DNA of 64,000 nucleotides from Schistocephalus solidus (taxonomy: Eukaryota > Platyhelminthes > Cestoda > Diphyllobothriidea > Diphyllobothriidae), in the NCBI GenBank assembly GCA_017591395.1, contig WEDG01000449.1, positions 248,001 to 312,000 on the forward strand, read 5' to 3'. A program made the position numbers and the translations under genes. A model generated the notes under the pieces. That model did no database searches. It was given only the letters and a program-made list of their open reading frames with translations, and had not been told where the DNA came from. Shown here piece by piece: positions 34,380-49,300 of the stretch; position 1 is the stretch's first letter; every line of letters begins with the position of its first letter.

Positions 34380-37300
34380 CTGAAAGGAAAAATGAATTAA
34401 CCGTGAGTACCCCCGGGCATCAGAAAGACGAGTTCGAACTGCTCCCAAAGTTGCGCTTGTTAAAGTTTTGGGGTAAATTACTACTACTAGTACTTCAGAA
34501 AAAGGTAGCTTGGCCTTAAGATATTTACGGACTTTTATGAATAACAGAAAAAGTTTGGCTTTTTACAAAGACTTAGAAAATGTGAAAATGTTGTGTTGAC
34601 AAAGGTTGCAGTCGCAATGCCACAAACTGCTGTTGTTAAAATACTCTGGCGAATAGGCCGGCTAAAGGAAGAATGTGCTGCAGATTGACTCAAAACGTAT
34701 TTAATCGTTACCGATGATGTTAACTCTTCTCAAAACAGGCCTAAGAAATTAAATATTTGAAAAACTTGGATATTGCTTAGCCAAAAAGTACGCAGGAACT
34801 GCCAGTTTTGGATATGGGGACGGTTTGTCGCGTAATGTCACATTAATTTTTGCCAAAGACAGCAATTTCAAGTATTTGGTTTTCTAAGCGACCGGAAACC
34901 ACTAAACATCCGAGTGTCTGCGTTGTGGTAAACAGTTCTACCTAGGAAGAGACGACTGTCTCATATAAACTTATTGGTAGACAATGATTTACTTCCCTAG
35001 AGTGACTTGATTCGTGAAACATTAAAAGAAAAATTAGGACCTACCAGTGCAGACGAATGGCGTGAAGAAAGGCTGACAGTCCCTCCATTACAACTAGTAC
35101 GCCGACGGTCAGGCATGCCCAAGCAGCGAAAACGAAGAACAGGATGACACAACCGAAGTAGCTGCTGACTTTGAGCCCATTTACCATCACCATGTCCCAA
35201 AGAACCTCAGAGAGCTCTAGAAATAACAACAAGGTAATTTATTTGTTAACTTAAGGCAGAACCCAAACCAAGAGGAGATGTTATTCTAAAAATTGCAAAT
35301 CAGGTAGGAGGAGGTGGAGTAGGAAGATGAGGAGGAGGAGGAGGAGGAGGAAACAGGTGAGAGCGTATCAGATTTCTGAATCTTAATTCACAGCTCACCG
35401 GAAAATGAGAAAGCGAACCAGAGATAACAATTTGACTATCCACGTGCGTTTAAACAACTGTTCGCTTAACTGGGAACACGTCGAATGCAAAATCAGATGA
35501 AGATGGAAGAGGAGGAGGGGGGAAGGGGTAGGGAGGAAACGGAGGAGGAACTGAAACACTGTCAAGGAGATAACTTTTTTCCCAAAATCGAGAATTTTTC
35601 GGCGCAGCAACCAGCACTGCTGAATTTCTGTCTTAAGGCTCGCAAACAGTAGGGAGAGGCGAGACACACAGTGGACTCTACGATAAGATACTTTAGCCGA
35701 AATAGTCCACAACGATGTAAGGCCACAGTGTTTGAGCACATGCATTCAACTAAGAAAACCGGCTGCGGAAAAGAAACTGCATCGTGCATTGCAGGCTTTA
35801 AGTAAAAACCACAGCTCATCACTGTCAGTTCGAATTTATTTTCCATAATGGAGTCAGGCTATCACCACAAAATTAATTAGTGTCTTATGCGCGTCCGGCT
35901 GTCCCAATTAACTGGAGTCTACTGTGTCAAGCTTCCAAGGTCTCGTAAGTGCGAAGGCATGCGTCGAAATTCACGAGACCTCACCTAAACCAGTGACGGA
36001 ACATGTAAAGCACGAACCATGTTTATGTGGGTTATAATAATGGGGAATGACGGGTTTACAGTTTCGTGAATTCACATAATGGTATGCTGGCTTCTCACGG
36101 GAAGTATACCAGTAATCTACAACAGTCTTTTTTCAAGACACTACCTCATACGACAAATTACTGTTTAAAGGCATGCAAAATATTTTTTAATAAAGGTCAA
36201 TGCTCACAGTATTATTTTTTAAGAGGACCTATTGAGGCATGTATTTTTTTGCGGAGTAAAACATTTATAGCACGTAAAACAGTGAGACGTTGTGTTCCCT
36301 ACTCCTCACTGTCCGAAATCTGCAAAGGCGATGCTTTCCATCGAAGATCGTGTTTAACTGATTCCCCCCAAATGTTGCATTTGATTTACTCTAGTGGGCT
36401 TTAAATCAATGCAAATTCCTGAAAGACTTGGGAGGACAGAAATAACGACGCGGAGGTGTGCCTTCGGCTTCGTCTGTCGAATACGGTGACGGAGAACGCA
36501 ATGTTAACTTGCGCATGAATCGGAGCGTATACGCATATACGTATACGGAGCGTATACGCACTATCATCCATCGCACTCTCTTATAATGTCCACAATGTTT
36601 TAACGGCAAAACTGCATCAATATGCCTGGAGGCTTAACGAGGCTGAATTCACGTCTACGGGGGCTATGCACGCGGTGGCACTTTCACGAATCTGAACACG
36701 AACCAAACGCCAAAATTGGGTCGCGCAGCTCACTCCAGTAAGCCTTATCGTAAGAGCTGCATTGCGAATGAGTGATTGGGACCCTAATATCAGTCTAGAG
36801 AAGCCGATTATTCCGTCAGTCGGTAAGCCATCAGGCCAGGACTTTGAGAACATTATGAAAATCCAAACTGGGTCTGAGTTATTAGAATTAGCAGACAAGG
36901 GACTGGATCTGAAATGGATTGGTCGCATCAGCATGTGCTGGCTATTGCCCAGAATAGTACATTCAAGCACGAGCCTCGTTAGTAAATGACATCATGGGGG
37001 TGGGTGAAGAAGTACACAAGCGACACAAAGGTACGCCTCGGTAGTGTCATGTACTACTCTTAAAACTGCTTGTCAACAGCTAGAAGTGCAAGTGCAGATG
37101 AAATTGCACATACATTGGCAACCTATTAATGCGGTAGCTTCCAGGAGTCACCAGTGAGCTAAGTGCAAATGGTGCAGAATTTACATTTTTAATTTCGAAA
37201 AATCAAAAGCGACGTCGAACATTTGGGTGCGTTAGTAGTACAGGGGTCGCAAGCTTTAGATAAAAAAATTAAAGAGCGGACGAATACCGCGTCGGTAAAA

Positions 37301-40300
37301 AAACATTTCCACACACATGACAGCAATTCGCTTATCAAAAATTCTGGACGAAAAAAAACAGGCAAGCATTGCGCACACTAAAAAACTTCTCCATGACAGT
37401 TAAATAACTACTTACATACCCGGAATATAAGACCTCGTGTATCATTTTAATTTCTCCGACTAATAAAAGCAGACTTCATAAGGAAGAATGTTATTCTTCC
37501 GAGGAATCAGATAAACGCCTGAGCCCAATATCGATGCCACGAGAATTCAGCTCAAGTGCAAGTGCTCGACAATTAGTTAAACACAGCAGAGAGGTTTATG
37601 TAATTCCGTGAGCCGCAGCGATTGCTTCCTACCTAACAACAACATCAGCACTCCAGACTGATCCCCATTTAAACATTCATTTTTCATTGAGGTAAGACAC
37701 ATAAAACGCGTTCAATTCTATTGTGGTGTAGACTACAAGAACCCTTCACGCAAAAAAGCGACCCAGCAAAGACATCCGCGGGGTGAAGGATTATGTAATA
37801 AATATAAGGTGCGTTTGAAATAACCCGGTTGAAAAGGAGGCGAGATCGCTTAAAAAAGAGTTTCGGGTTCACAGTACAGGATAAAGGTGCAACAAAATTC
37901 ATACCTAGGAAGGTTGATAAAAAGCCGGCCAACTCGACCATCTGGACTGAGAGTCAGGCCGAAATGCCTACGTCTTGATGGGGTGTCTTTCGGCAACCGT
38001 CATCTACGTCAGATCAAAGCCAGTCAAGTATGGTTCATAACATAGAGAGAATGCCTAGTGATCCACTGCACCCACATTCATATCTAGTCGGCCCAACTTT
38101 GATTTGTCACTGGAATGTGAGGGATGCGAGAAGAGTGAGGTATATGCTGTGCAAGGCTCTTCCAATTCTCCAAGGGTTGTGGTGATGTACGTCAGTCACG
38201 AGAAACTGACGTAAAAAATGACATATAACTTTTGACATGAGCCATAAGTCGTTCCCTGTTCCCGGACGTAAACCCTTCTGAATGGCAAGAGTGAACCCTT
38301 CCCAATTATTCCTCACGCCGCTGAGTTTCTGCAATGTAATATCGAACGACAACTCTGTGACACCTACCGAGCGACAGCATCGTTCTGTTCATTTTGGGTC
38401 AATACTGTAAAAACTGCGTTCATTTTCTGAAACCACATTCAATAGATTTTTGCCTGGATACTGGGCATGGTCCATAGTAATCGAAGAAAATAAGCGAAAG
38501 AATATTTGGCCTGTTGCATTAATCGATATTCGTCCTATCCTGCTGGCTCTATGAGACTGCAATGAATGGAAGCCAGGAGAATGCAGGTAATTTGTAGTTC
38601 ACCACAACTGATATCGCACACATTAATCGTCCAGGAGCATCAACAAGACAGCGTCCAACGACAGGTAAGCTTCCTTCTAACGGTAGCAACAAGCCAGCTT
38701 TTGAAAGTAGATATGCTCGTACTTTGTTCTGCTCTCGAGCATACTTTAACGCTCCTTATTAAACACTCTAATTAACACCTACAGCTGGCAAGTAGAACTG
38801 AAAGCAGACTTGACATAGTGGCCTTCCGTAGTGACATGTGTAAGCATGATAACTCAAAACAGACCAACTTTGTTCTCTGGGTCCATAAGACAAGAAACAA
38901 TTGCGTACAGAGTGCTAACTACTAGGGTTCCTGGTCAAGTGTAGGCTGTGACCCGGTGGGGTATGAAGGAGTGTAGTGGCACGGTGGACACCGTGGAAAT
39001 CAACGGTCAAACTGTCAATTAATAGGGTAGATTACGGCGAGCAACTTACAGCAGGACTATACCTCGTTCGTGCATATGCAGCTGCCAAGGGAACCAGAGG
39101 ATCAAAACTCTGTAGTCGCTCACTAAACGGGCCAAGTAAATCAGCAAAGCGCGCTCTTCAAGACACCGGAAAGGCACCGGATGCCACAAATGGATGTGAA
39201 AGTGGAAGCGAAAAGATGCCCTGGAGCACAGTACATGCCGAAACGGCTTCCGTGCAGAAAATATAACTTATAAGATTATGCAGCAGATAAGCATAGGGAA
39301 TAATGCCAGGTCCATTAACGGATGGCAGCATGATGGCTTTTGGTTTGATACGTTTCCTCCCGTAGAAGGTAACTTATCGAAGACAAGGCTCTTTTGCGCA
39401 TCCTTTTTTGCATAATATAACTGAGTTCCTACAGGCAAGTGGAAACCGTACATGCTACTTAAGTAGTTTGTTCTTGCGAGTTAAATTTAAGCGGGTAACT
39501 GAAAGAGGGGTCCTTAGAGGGGAATAGGTACCTGACTGTGTTTCCTGCTAGTTATCTTTGTAAACCTCCACTTGAAAACAGCAAGAAATTCTGGTCAAAG
39601 CTTACGGAATTTTGGCGCATAGGATAACGTGTAGAACGTCAATGAAGAAATTAAAAAGGGCGCATGGATGAAGAGGTCTCTTACGTGCATGAGCGAGACT
39701 GAGGGCCCAAAGTCGCAGGTAGGAGGCTGTGTTGGAGATGCAGCCAAGGCAGTATTCGATGGTGTGGATGGCCTGATACACCATGGCTTCACCAAAACGG
39801 AACTAATGTGACACGGACGTGGGGATAAAAGGAAACGCAGTGTCAGCAAAGCTAGAAGAAATGAACACACAAAAAACAGTGTAGCAAGATTCAACTTTGG
39901 ATGCCTACCTCGTCTGTGTTACCATGACCAATATGTGAGGTCTCGTGGTTAGATGAGCGATGGGAGTTTTGAATAGGAGAAGTATCTCCGGCAGCCTGCC
40001 GATCATCCTCCTCCATTGTCAAGACGGCCTCTGAATTGGACAGTCCGAGGGTGCGAATAGCCTTGATCTGAAACGAAATGATTCCCCCTTAAGGAGATAC
40101 ACTGAAATCGCGCGGGTCTTCATGTTACCCCGCGGAGTGTGTGCTCTTAAATGACAGAGTTACGCGCTAGGTTAAACGACACTGTGTCTACTGTTAGTGG
40201 TACTGGGCGCTCCGTTCAGACGCAGACATCCACACAGTGCAGACAGCAGGACTAGGAGTGTGGAATTTGGCAACAGGTAGTTCACTGTGGCTCTTTCCTC

Positions 40301-43300
40301 GTTATTCGCCCACTTCTGTGCGAAATGTTCGAATGTACGTATACATATAGGGAGGGTAGGAGAGAGCACGGCAAGTTCGAAGCTCAGAAACTACGTACTT
40401 CGAAAAAAAACGAGTTAACTACGCGAGTTTTGTGCGTATGTTGTGCACTCTGGCCAACCATATCTTCGTGTGAGCGATGAGGCAGGAAGAATAACAGCCA
40501 AGCGTACCCCTGGGTTCTCCCCACCCCGTCAAAACTACCCTTCGCACATGTCAACCCCAGGAACAGACAAGCATGGGCATGCACATTGGCAGTCCGGCCG
40601 GTTAGCGGGCCATCTAAAGAGCAGCTGTAATGGTAGATGAGAAAGAGAGGAGGAGGAGGAGGAAGAAGAAGAATGGAAGGAAGAGTTTGACGGTGTACGT
40701 ATTCCCTGTTCTCCTTTTCAAGAAGAAACAACACCGTGTGTGGAGTGAGATACATGCTAAACGAGGCAGAGCATGAATGTAAGGGACTGTTGGCTAACTC
40801 ATCCCTTATAAGGTTACGGGTTGATGTAGGTTTGCGTCCCAAATGACATAGTCGAAAACAAAATGCCCTAAAGACAGGAACAACTTATCAGAGGAGGTTC
40901 AGTGATTGTAACGGCTGCGAAGGTGCGCGAATTTCAGGCGAACTGGTATTTGTTGGTAGTGGCGGTCGAAAGGAAGGGCAGTAACGACAAAACTTGCATA
41001 AAGTGGTATGGAGGGGGAAGCCTAAAGAGGCAGTCGAGAGACGAAAGAAGAGCAAAAATAGAAGACGCACCCGCTGAGAGATTTTATTTTTGTGTCGGAG
41101 AATTAGCGGCTTTGAAAGCAGCATCCATGGAATGCTGAGGAGAGCGATGACCACCAGAATGCACTGGACGTACATCTGTGAACGAAAATGCGAGCGAAGT
41201 GCATAAGCTTTTTGAGGCATGTTCTCTGAAACGTGGTTATCGTTGTAGTGGAAGATCTGACAAGTTTGGTGCTTACCTGACCAGCGTAGAGGGGGAGACT
41301 GTCTGACGGTTCATAACTGAAGCGCATCATGTTTATGAGAGCTGAAGATGAAATAGAGGAAAAAATCGGATGATTGAAACACGGTTTGTACTGGGTCACT
41401 TTGGTGACATCACGGTTACAGTAACCAATAATAAGCCTCGTGTGCCGGTCAGTCAGGTACGAACGAAAGTTACGGGATCAAAACGATGGATTATCACCAC
41501 CCCAAGAGCTCACTTGGAGAAAAGGAAGTCAAGGATGAATGTTAACTAGCAGAAAAACCGAACTAAAATTAACAATTAGACGTATACTTTCCAAGGCAAT
41601 TAAACCGATAAAAATCTAACTGATCATGAAACGAAGAAGGCATTATTCCTCATAGGCCTACAACCCCTGATTGTATTACAACAGTTGTGGGTTTTCTCAT
41701 AAATAAAACAGGCCAATAAACATAAACAATATTTGGTTAAATAGATCGAGAGGTAGTGAGGTTTGGCTAGTGAGCTGTATTAAAGCCTGGTTTTATTGTA
41801 GACCACGCCGCTATTTCGTTTCTGGAAAGCTGGGCCTGCATTTGATAGACAGTATGATGCGATTGTGAAGTTAAAAAGCTCGCCTAATGGAGTGTCAGGA
41901 AGTCAAAGAACCAGGTAAACGAGAGCGTAACTAGCTGCTGACAAAGTAAGTGTGAGTTCGTTTCAGGATTTACCACACTGGCAGCATAGGTACTGGCTAA
42001 ACTTTCAGACACGCATTTCGCCAAAACTCTGCCTGTGCATGACGCAGCTGCGAGAGGTCCGGCTCATCAGTGGGTCAGCCAGAGTTACCTGTGATCAGTA
42101 CGGTAATTCGTTAGAGTTACCTAACAAGACGCCAACAACTTTAACACCACTCGTTTAACAAGGGACAAAATACAAAGGAAATAGTGAAAGAAGGTTTTGC
42201 GTTGCAGAATGGGATACCGGTCAGGTGAGGCAGTTAAAAAAACGGGCCCGAGGTCCACCACACTCAAGTAACAGCCTACGAAATCATGGAAAGGGCATAA
42301 CGATGACGACCGCACATACTAGAAAAGAAACGAGAAGAAGAAGAGTAAGAAGAAGAAGAAAGAAGACGAAGAAGTAGAAGAAGAAGAAGAAGAAGAAGAA
42401 AGAAGAAGAAGAAGAAGAAAGAAGAAGAAGAAGAAGAAGAAGAAGAAGAAAGAAGAAGAAGAAGAAGAAGAAGAAGAAGAAGAAGAAGAAGAAGAAGAAG
42501 AAGAAGAAAGAAGAATAAGAAAAAGAAGAAAGAATAAAAAGAAATAAGGAGAATAAAAAAAACGAAAGAAAGAAGGTGGGACTACACTTGAACCAAATGT
42601 TCCCTCTTTTTATTACATAAAAGGGGGTAGAAAACGTACTGATGAGGAGACTTGGAACCACAGAGGCCTGTGTCGAATTGAAGGCGATCCACTTGTAGAT
42701 AATTGTAATGGAAAGGTAACCAAAGATGCAGGCCAAGAAAAGCACTTGTGGTATGAATTCACAGTAGATAGCGAGGGGATCATTGAAAAATCTGAAATTA
42801 AATCCACACGGGGATTAATGAAATGGCACGAAAGTTGGGCGCAAGGTTTGTGAGGCAGATTGCTTTAAACTGAAACTTATATGGCCCCCTAAACAGGACA
42901 GAGGAATAGGAACGTCCTACCCAAGTAATAAATGTGGTCTTGCGCATAATTTCAGGAAGGATATACAATCCATTGTACTAACCCTAGCACTGGCCCTAAC
43001 GTAGACCATACAGTTAAAACTAACCCAAATTTAAGCGTAACTCTGATCCTAACCTTAAGCCTAACCCTAAATTTAACCGCAAGTCTAACCTCAAACATAA
43101 CCCTAATTTCCGCGGAATGTGGCGCAAAGCCACCTGTACCTCGGGAGGCTATTTTTGCATGTCCTGATTCGGGGGCCAGATAAGTAATTTTTCCACTCAA
43201 TGTTAACCCCAGAGCAGCAGTATTAGCATATTGTGCATAAGTCGATGAGAAGAGTCTATAGAAAAGAACCGATTCGTCGGCAAGGCAGGTTGGTTCAAAC

Positions 43301-46300
43301 TCCACCTCAGCGAACGAAAAAAATGCGCGGAGACCCTCTGACAGACTCACACGGCGTCACGTGATTAAACGCTAAAACTGCAGTTTGCCGACGTGCTCGG
43401 CATTCTTGCCGAGTTCGAGTGAAGGACACAAGGAGGATACGCACATGATATCGGAGTATACGGAGGCAGACTTTCGAAGCACCAGTCCTAGTGCATTTAT
43501 CACATCGATCGTCTTTCAACGACACGAAGACTAGAAACACCTGCGGACTCGATAGTCGACCCGTCCACGCATATTCCACACGCAGTCCCGTAACCGACAC
43601 AAATCCCAGTTCACTGAGCCGGACTGTATATTGATCAGATTTCGCGTCAGGCCGAATATAGACGGAGCCATCGTTGCCTGACTCTTAGTCCCACGGAGCT
43701 GATTCTGCTATGCTTTTCTGGCAGCGGGGCAAATGCTCTTACTCATGACTGCACTCTTTTGCAGTTAGAAGCAAACATTCCAGTTCGGCAGATGAGCTTC
43801 AAAAGTGACAGACCGTTGTTCACTGACGAAAACAGGGGCGCGCAGGCCGGTAAATGATGGAGTCTGTTGTCACTGCCACTCACTACCGGTAGCTTTCCCC
43901 ACACTAAAATGGCAAAATGCACCCATAGGAGGCTGTCTCTGTAAAGGGAGAGAGGGAAGGAAGAGAAACTGGTCCGCAGGAAATCTTACCAATCAACATC
44001 GCGCCTCACATGGTAACCCCAATAAATGCAATTTCAATCTAGCGGTGAGAAGGCAGCTGACTAGTGCTCATAAATGGGGAGCTTAGCAATGAAAGAGGCA
44101 GCTGGAGCCCTAGTGTCCGCATGCTAGACTGGATAGGGATGACGATCGGGATGGAAAGGCAGCACAAGGAGACTTACCGATGATTGACAGCGCCCAAGGC
44201 AACACCGAACAGCATATGCAGCACACCGATGATTATGGACATCTTCATTTTCAGGGAATTTGAGAACATTATCATGTTGCTGGACACCTGCCACACGGGA
44301 TCGACACCAAAAGGATAGGGGTATCCTGCAAACATGCCTGTCGGGTCCGCGATGGGCAAGGGATTAAGTTGTAAACTCGGATTCAGCATAAGGGTCTTGT
44401 TGTCGTAGCGTGGATGCCACCTGGAGCCGAATATGTTAGCTGACTTTGAAAAGATGTCATTGTAGATCATGCCAGTGTAAATGGAGAAAGCCCCCATGAG
44501 CAGGATGATGTAACGACCACCAAAGAAAGTGTTCCACAGTTCGTCTTTGATTTTCTTCGCCTAAGTATAAAATAGGCAAAGAAGGGTTATGCTCAATGAG
44601 ATGTGAAAAGGAAGCGAACAGAAGGCATTCGGACATCTGAATGCAGCTGGCGGAAACTATTGTCGCAATGTAAAAGCTCCGGGATTTCGGATAGAATTGC
44701 ATATTGCAAATACCTAGAGCAAAAAACGAATAAACGGTAAACAGTTAGCGATCAGTAATAATCCTTAAAGTGTAGCAACTTCCGTTGATGTAGTCAAAAG
44801 AGGATGGCCAAGGACTAGTTACACAAACACAACTGGGCTGAAAATTTTTCACGTAACCGTGGAACGTATGCGCAGCTTCTGCTCTCCAACGACTGAGCAG
44901 AAATACACGGCCTGAAGGCTCTAAAAGGTAGACCTTGGAAACATATATTCAGGTCCATAAAGCAAACAGGCCTGGGTGCCAATACACCGGCAATTCCGAA
45001 GCGACCGCGATTTTTAGCTGGCCCTACTTCATCAAGGGGCTACGAGAGACAGCATTTGAGGAAACTAGAATGACTGGGTCCCGGGAGCAAGCTAGGAGTG
45101 CGAAGCACAAAGTGATTCGCAGAATACACATCCTGATGCGCGTACTTAGAACGTGAGGAAATCTTCGGAACCTTAGCCATGTGACGAACAATCTTCCTCT
45201 AGGGAGGGAGGGAGAGAGAGAACGGTGTCCTGTCAGCATTGATCCCAAAACAACTTCGTGTCAAAAGGACAGATAAGTAAATGAACAAACTTGGTTCCGG
45301 CCCCGAGCCTATGAAGATTAAATTAACCCTTTCAGCGGGAAGAGGCCGATCGGCTTTGTATGGAGGATTCGGCGACATTTATTTACGATTTCAGAAGGCT
45401 CGATTCTTATAAATGCCATCAAGAACTTAAGTTGGTAAATGCTTTAACTACCTTAACTACTTCAGAGACAAAAAAGAGGCCGGAGCTTTTTTAAACAGAA
45501 CTCAGTAAGGTAAAACGGTAACGTTCAGAAAAACTACCAAATGAGTTTACGGTCTTCCCTGGAGGCATATGAAGCGAGCCCATGAAACCAGACTTCGTGA
45601 TTTTTTAGCCTGCTTGAAAAAATAATACCGCAACCTAAGATTTATAAATCTGCGGGTTAATTTGGCCGGTAAGTTATTAAGGGTAAATTTTGAATAATGG
45701 AAATAGTTTCGCAAAGTTGGACAGAGAATGCGACTGCAGGTTGGCCCCAAGCTCTATAAAGTGTTCTTCGTAGGTCACGCGTGGCACTCCCCGAGAGCAA
45801 GCAAGAATATGAAATGCCATGCGGTGCAAGTCCTGAGGCGGACAAAGCAGGGATCGGTAATCTACTCTCGTTTATGGGCTCTGGGAGAAAGTTCATCGGT
45901 CTGGTCACACGTCGAAGGAGTAGGACAGATTTCTGAGCCGATCCAAAAGTTTTAGCTCAATTTCCTACGCTCCAGAGCACTTACATCTGCTAGGAATCAT
46001 TTAAAAATGTGGATCGAAAACATAAAGACGAATCATTACGAAAACGGCAAATAGGGGCCTAACCTCCAGCTTGTTCTCCCATAGGACCATCCACAGACCG
46101 AACAGGAACATTACCAATCCATGACCAGCGTCACCGAACATAACGGCAAAGAGGAACGGGAAGGTGATGATAGTGAAAAGCGCGGGATTGACCTCTCGAT
46201 AGTTTGCTACTCCGTAGGCATCGACAATGCTCTGATAACCAGCAGTAAATTTGTTGACCCTGTGAAAGGTTGGTGGGTTCTCTGTTGTCTTAAGTCCGTT

Positions 46301-49300
46301 AAGAATGGGTTGCAAGGTACTATTCGAGCGTTCCATGCCCCGTCGCAGAGCCATGCGAATGATGTCAAGGTCAGAGACCGCCGACCAACACTCCCCAATC
46401 ATGCACTTGGTGGTCACGTCGAGGTTGAAGAGATTCAAGGTGTGGTAGATGGCCTTCATCTTGCGCACTTTGACAAACCACTGACGTAGACTCATCGCAG
46501 CTGTCTCGAGGACCCGGTCACGGTGATCATTGGTGCGGGTGAGCACAACCTGGAGATCCTCTCTTTGGCCAGTTACATCCAAGAGAGCAGCCTGTCGCTT
46601 GTCCTGCGTATCGGGGCAAGGATAGAGAGTAGCGTGAAACCTGAAAAAATAGCAGAGTAAGAGGACAGAGAAGACGAAAAGTTACAAGAGGAAAAGCCCT
46701 GCGAAAAGCAGGAAAGCCAAAGTTACACGGCGTTGCTGCAAGCAGTATAACTAGAAGGTGCGTTGGCTGCATTCACATCGGCTCATTGTTCTAGCCGGCG
46801 TTAGCTGTTTACAAACTAACCTGGAGAGTAAGTGGGAGGCTGCGTCAAAAGAATCGTCGGAAAACTGACCCCGTTCTCTGTTCCCGAGAGCCACGGGGTT
46901 TTTAACTCATTAGGGCAGGACGGTAGTTCAACAGAGCAGGTATAACAGCAGACTAGGGGGTGATGCTTGCATAGCCGAAAGACGTGTCGCCGGGTGAATG
47001 TAAACCGATGACCTGCCGGCGAACGCTCTACCGCTTTTTTTCAGACGACGCTGTTCCCAGCTTTGCGATACTAGCTTGACGTTGACTCCCGAAGTGTGTC
47101 TAGTATAGTGTAAGCTGTGTTGCTGGTAGACCTCTAAGTCAAACCTGGTAAACGCGTCAGGAAGCGACCAGACATGCTGAAGTACAAGTGAATGAAGCAC
47201 ACTGCTAGGTTCTGACTGACCAACCCTACTGGCCACAGGGATCGCACTGCTACTGGCTGTTGAATTTGAGGTGGTCGAACGCCCAGGCTGTAACCTTCAA
47301 AAAGAACAATCACAGCTACCCCCGGTTTGGACATCAATCATCTTTTACGGAGCAGTTGCATGTGAACATGGTGGAATAATTCGATGTCGCTTCCAGTGTG
47401 CTTTTTTGAGGTCTACGGCAGCAACGAAATAGAACGCGGGCCATCGCACAATGCCCCAAGAAGTATATACAAGTAAGAATAACGAAGAATCGACAAAGAT
47501 GGTTTAAATTTCACTCAAAATTCACAGAATAGACCTTAACAAGGTAAAATCCTCAAATTGGAGATGTCCCAGAGCGATGATGGCATTCCCGAGACTCAAC
47601 CTAGTCGGGACTTCTAAGACAGTTGTCATGAGTGCAGTCAAATGAAACGTTACAATCATCAGCATCCTCTTTACTATTATCCCTACACAGGGTTGTGGGG
47701 CTTAAGCTGTCCCTAATCTCACTATATTTTGCAACGGGGAACACTAGAGAAAGGACAATGCACAGAATTTGAGATTCGAATTGCTTATACGCTGGCTCGC
47801 CACTGACAGTGGCATGACATTACGTCTGACAGTAAAATGCTGCATATTAATTCGCGTTTTGCTATCAATGGAGGCGCACCACGTAACAATGGCAGAGAAA
47901 GGTAAAGAAAATATTAAATGGGTGCACATTGTGAAGTACGTGCTCAAAGATCCGCATAAGCGTGCCATATACCTGTTGGTTTCTGTGCAGATGCATACAA
48001 ACTGGGCTCTAGAAGGGACTCAGAGCTCAAAGCATGGGAGTCAGATTCAGGAGCCAATGGTGTTAGAAATTCAGTCAGAATGATCGAATTATTCTGCCTG
48101 TTGGCAATCTTTCAAATCACAACTTTTTGCGCGTCAGACGACGGGGAGACAAATTCAGTAGGTAGGCACTATCGAACGCCGTTACATAGCGGATACTTCC
48201 TGACTGAGTCAGGTTCCAGTGTGCATAGAAGAGTTGCCTTTACAGTGGCAATCCTTTGTTTATGGTTTAACCGCACGTCGATAACAACAGATTTATTGGA
48301 TTTCAATCAAGTTCGCTAGCACCTCGTTGACCCAGCATACCAGTTCCTTTTTGAAATAAAAGTTAAACCAAGAGTCCGACTACAGACGAGCTACCTTAAG
48401 GAGCGAAGCCTAAAGCCCTCAGCGTCTCCAAAAGAATAATTTTCATACAGGCTTTTGGGATATACACAAACACATAGAACTCAAATGATGCAATGCGATG
48501 CCTAAATATACACAGCCAGCATCATGATGCTACTGTAGTGGGCTCACTGGTGTGTAACAGCAGTGGCGAAAAAAATGACCTTATAAGTGCCAATGACATT
48601 ATGACAATCACTCTGCAATGTACACGAACAAGCAAACTCGGCCTGTCAGCGTAGGCCTAGTTAGGTCACAAAAAGTGTCATGGCTTGTCATATCAGGCAG
48701 CATGACGAACGATAGAATCACAATACACCAGGTGACTTTGCAAAGTGTAGACGGCGAACCACTGAAATCCGACAGGTGCTTCAGGGTACAACGAAGTGTG
48801 GAATGACTAGCCTAACGACCAAGATAGATGTCTTTGGTCTTTCTTTGTTATAATTTGCAGTTAAGAGAAAAGGATTTATAAAGATGACTGTCCACAAAGA
48901 ATCTGGAGGAGACGACAGGAGGAATGATTCCTCGGCCTCTAATGAGCAATGGCATGTCAATCTTCAAAATTTCGGTTCAATGACAAGCCAATTTCAACTA
49001 AACAGTACGATGTGCGTTTACTGAATTTGGAACAAAATGGAGTAGAGTTTGTCACAACCATTTGTGGAAGACGGGTAGTTACCAGATGTCTTGTTCCACA
49101 GGTTTCTAACTACATGAAGAACCTCCGCAAGAGACACTAAGTTGCAGTAGGTCTATTCGAAATAAGGAGCGTCCTTTTAAAAACGGCGGCATCCCTTCTA
49201 CTAGGGGGAATAGCTTCGTAGGGACACATTTATTAATTTCTAATCGTCGGGGCAGGATGATCTCTGGGTCGATTTTCCCTCAAGACATCCTTCTGAAAAG

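Noticed and set aside
36617..36970. 117-codon minus-strand ORF in V-ATPase intron 13 as an extra exon
   Set aside because: The flanking exons 13 and 14 join in phase through a split Gln codon, leaving no room for it, and no family is recognised.
42321..42575. CRISPR-like array
   Set aside because: The regular look comes from GAA triplets with AGAAAG interruptions; there are no distinct spacers, and the host is a eukaryote.
42284..42745. 153-codon minus-strand ORF with a poly-Phe/Leu/Ser stretch
   Set aside because: The start of it overlaps V-ATPase exon 9; the remainder is the intronic GAA/TTC tract read through the donor site.
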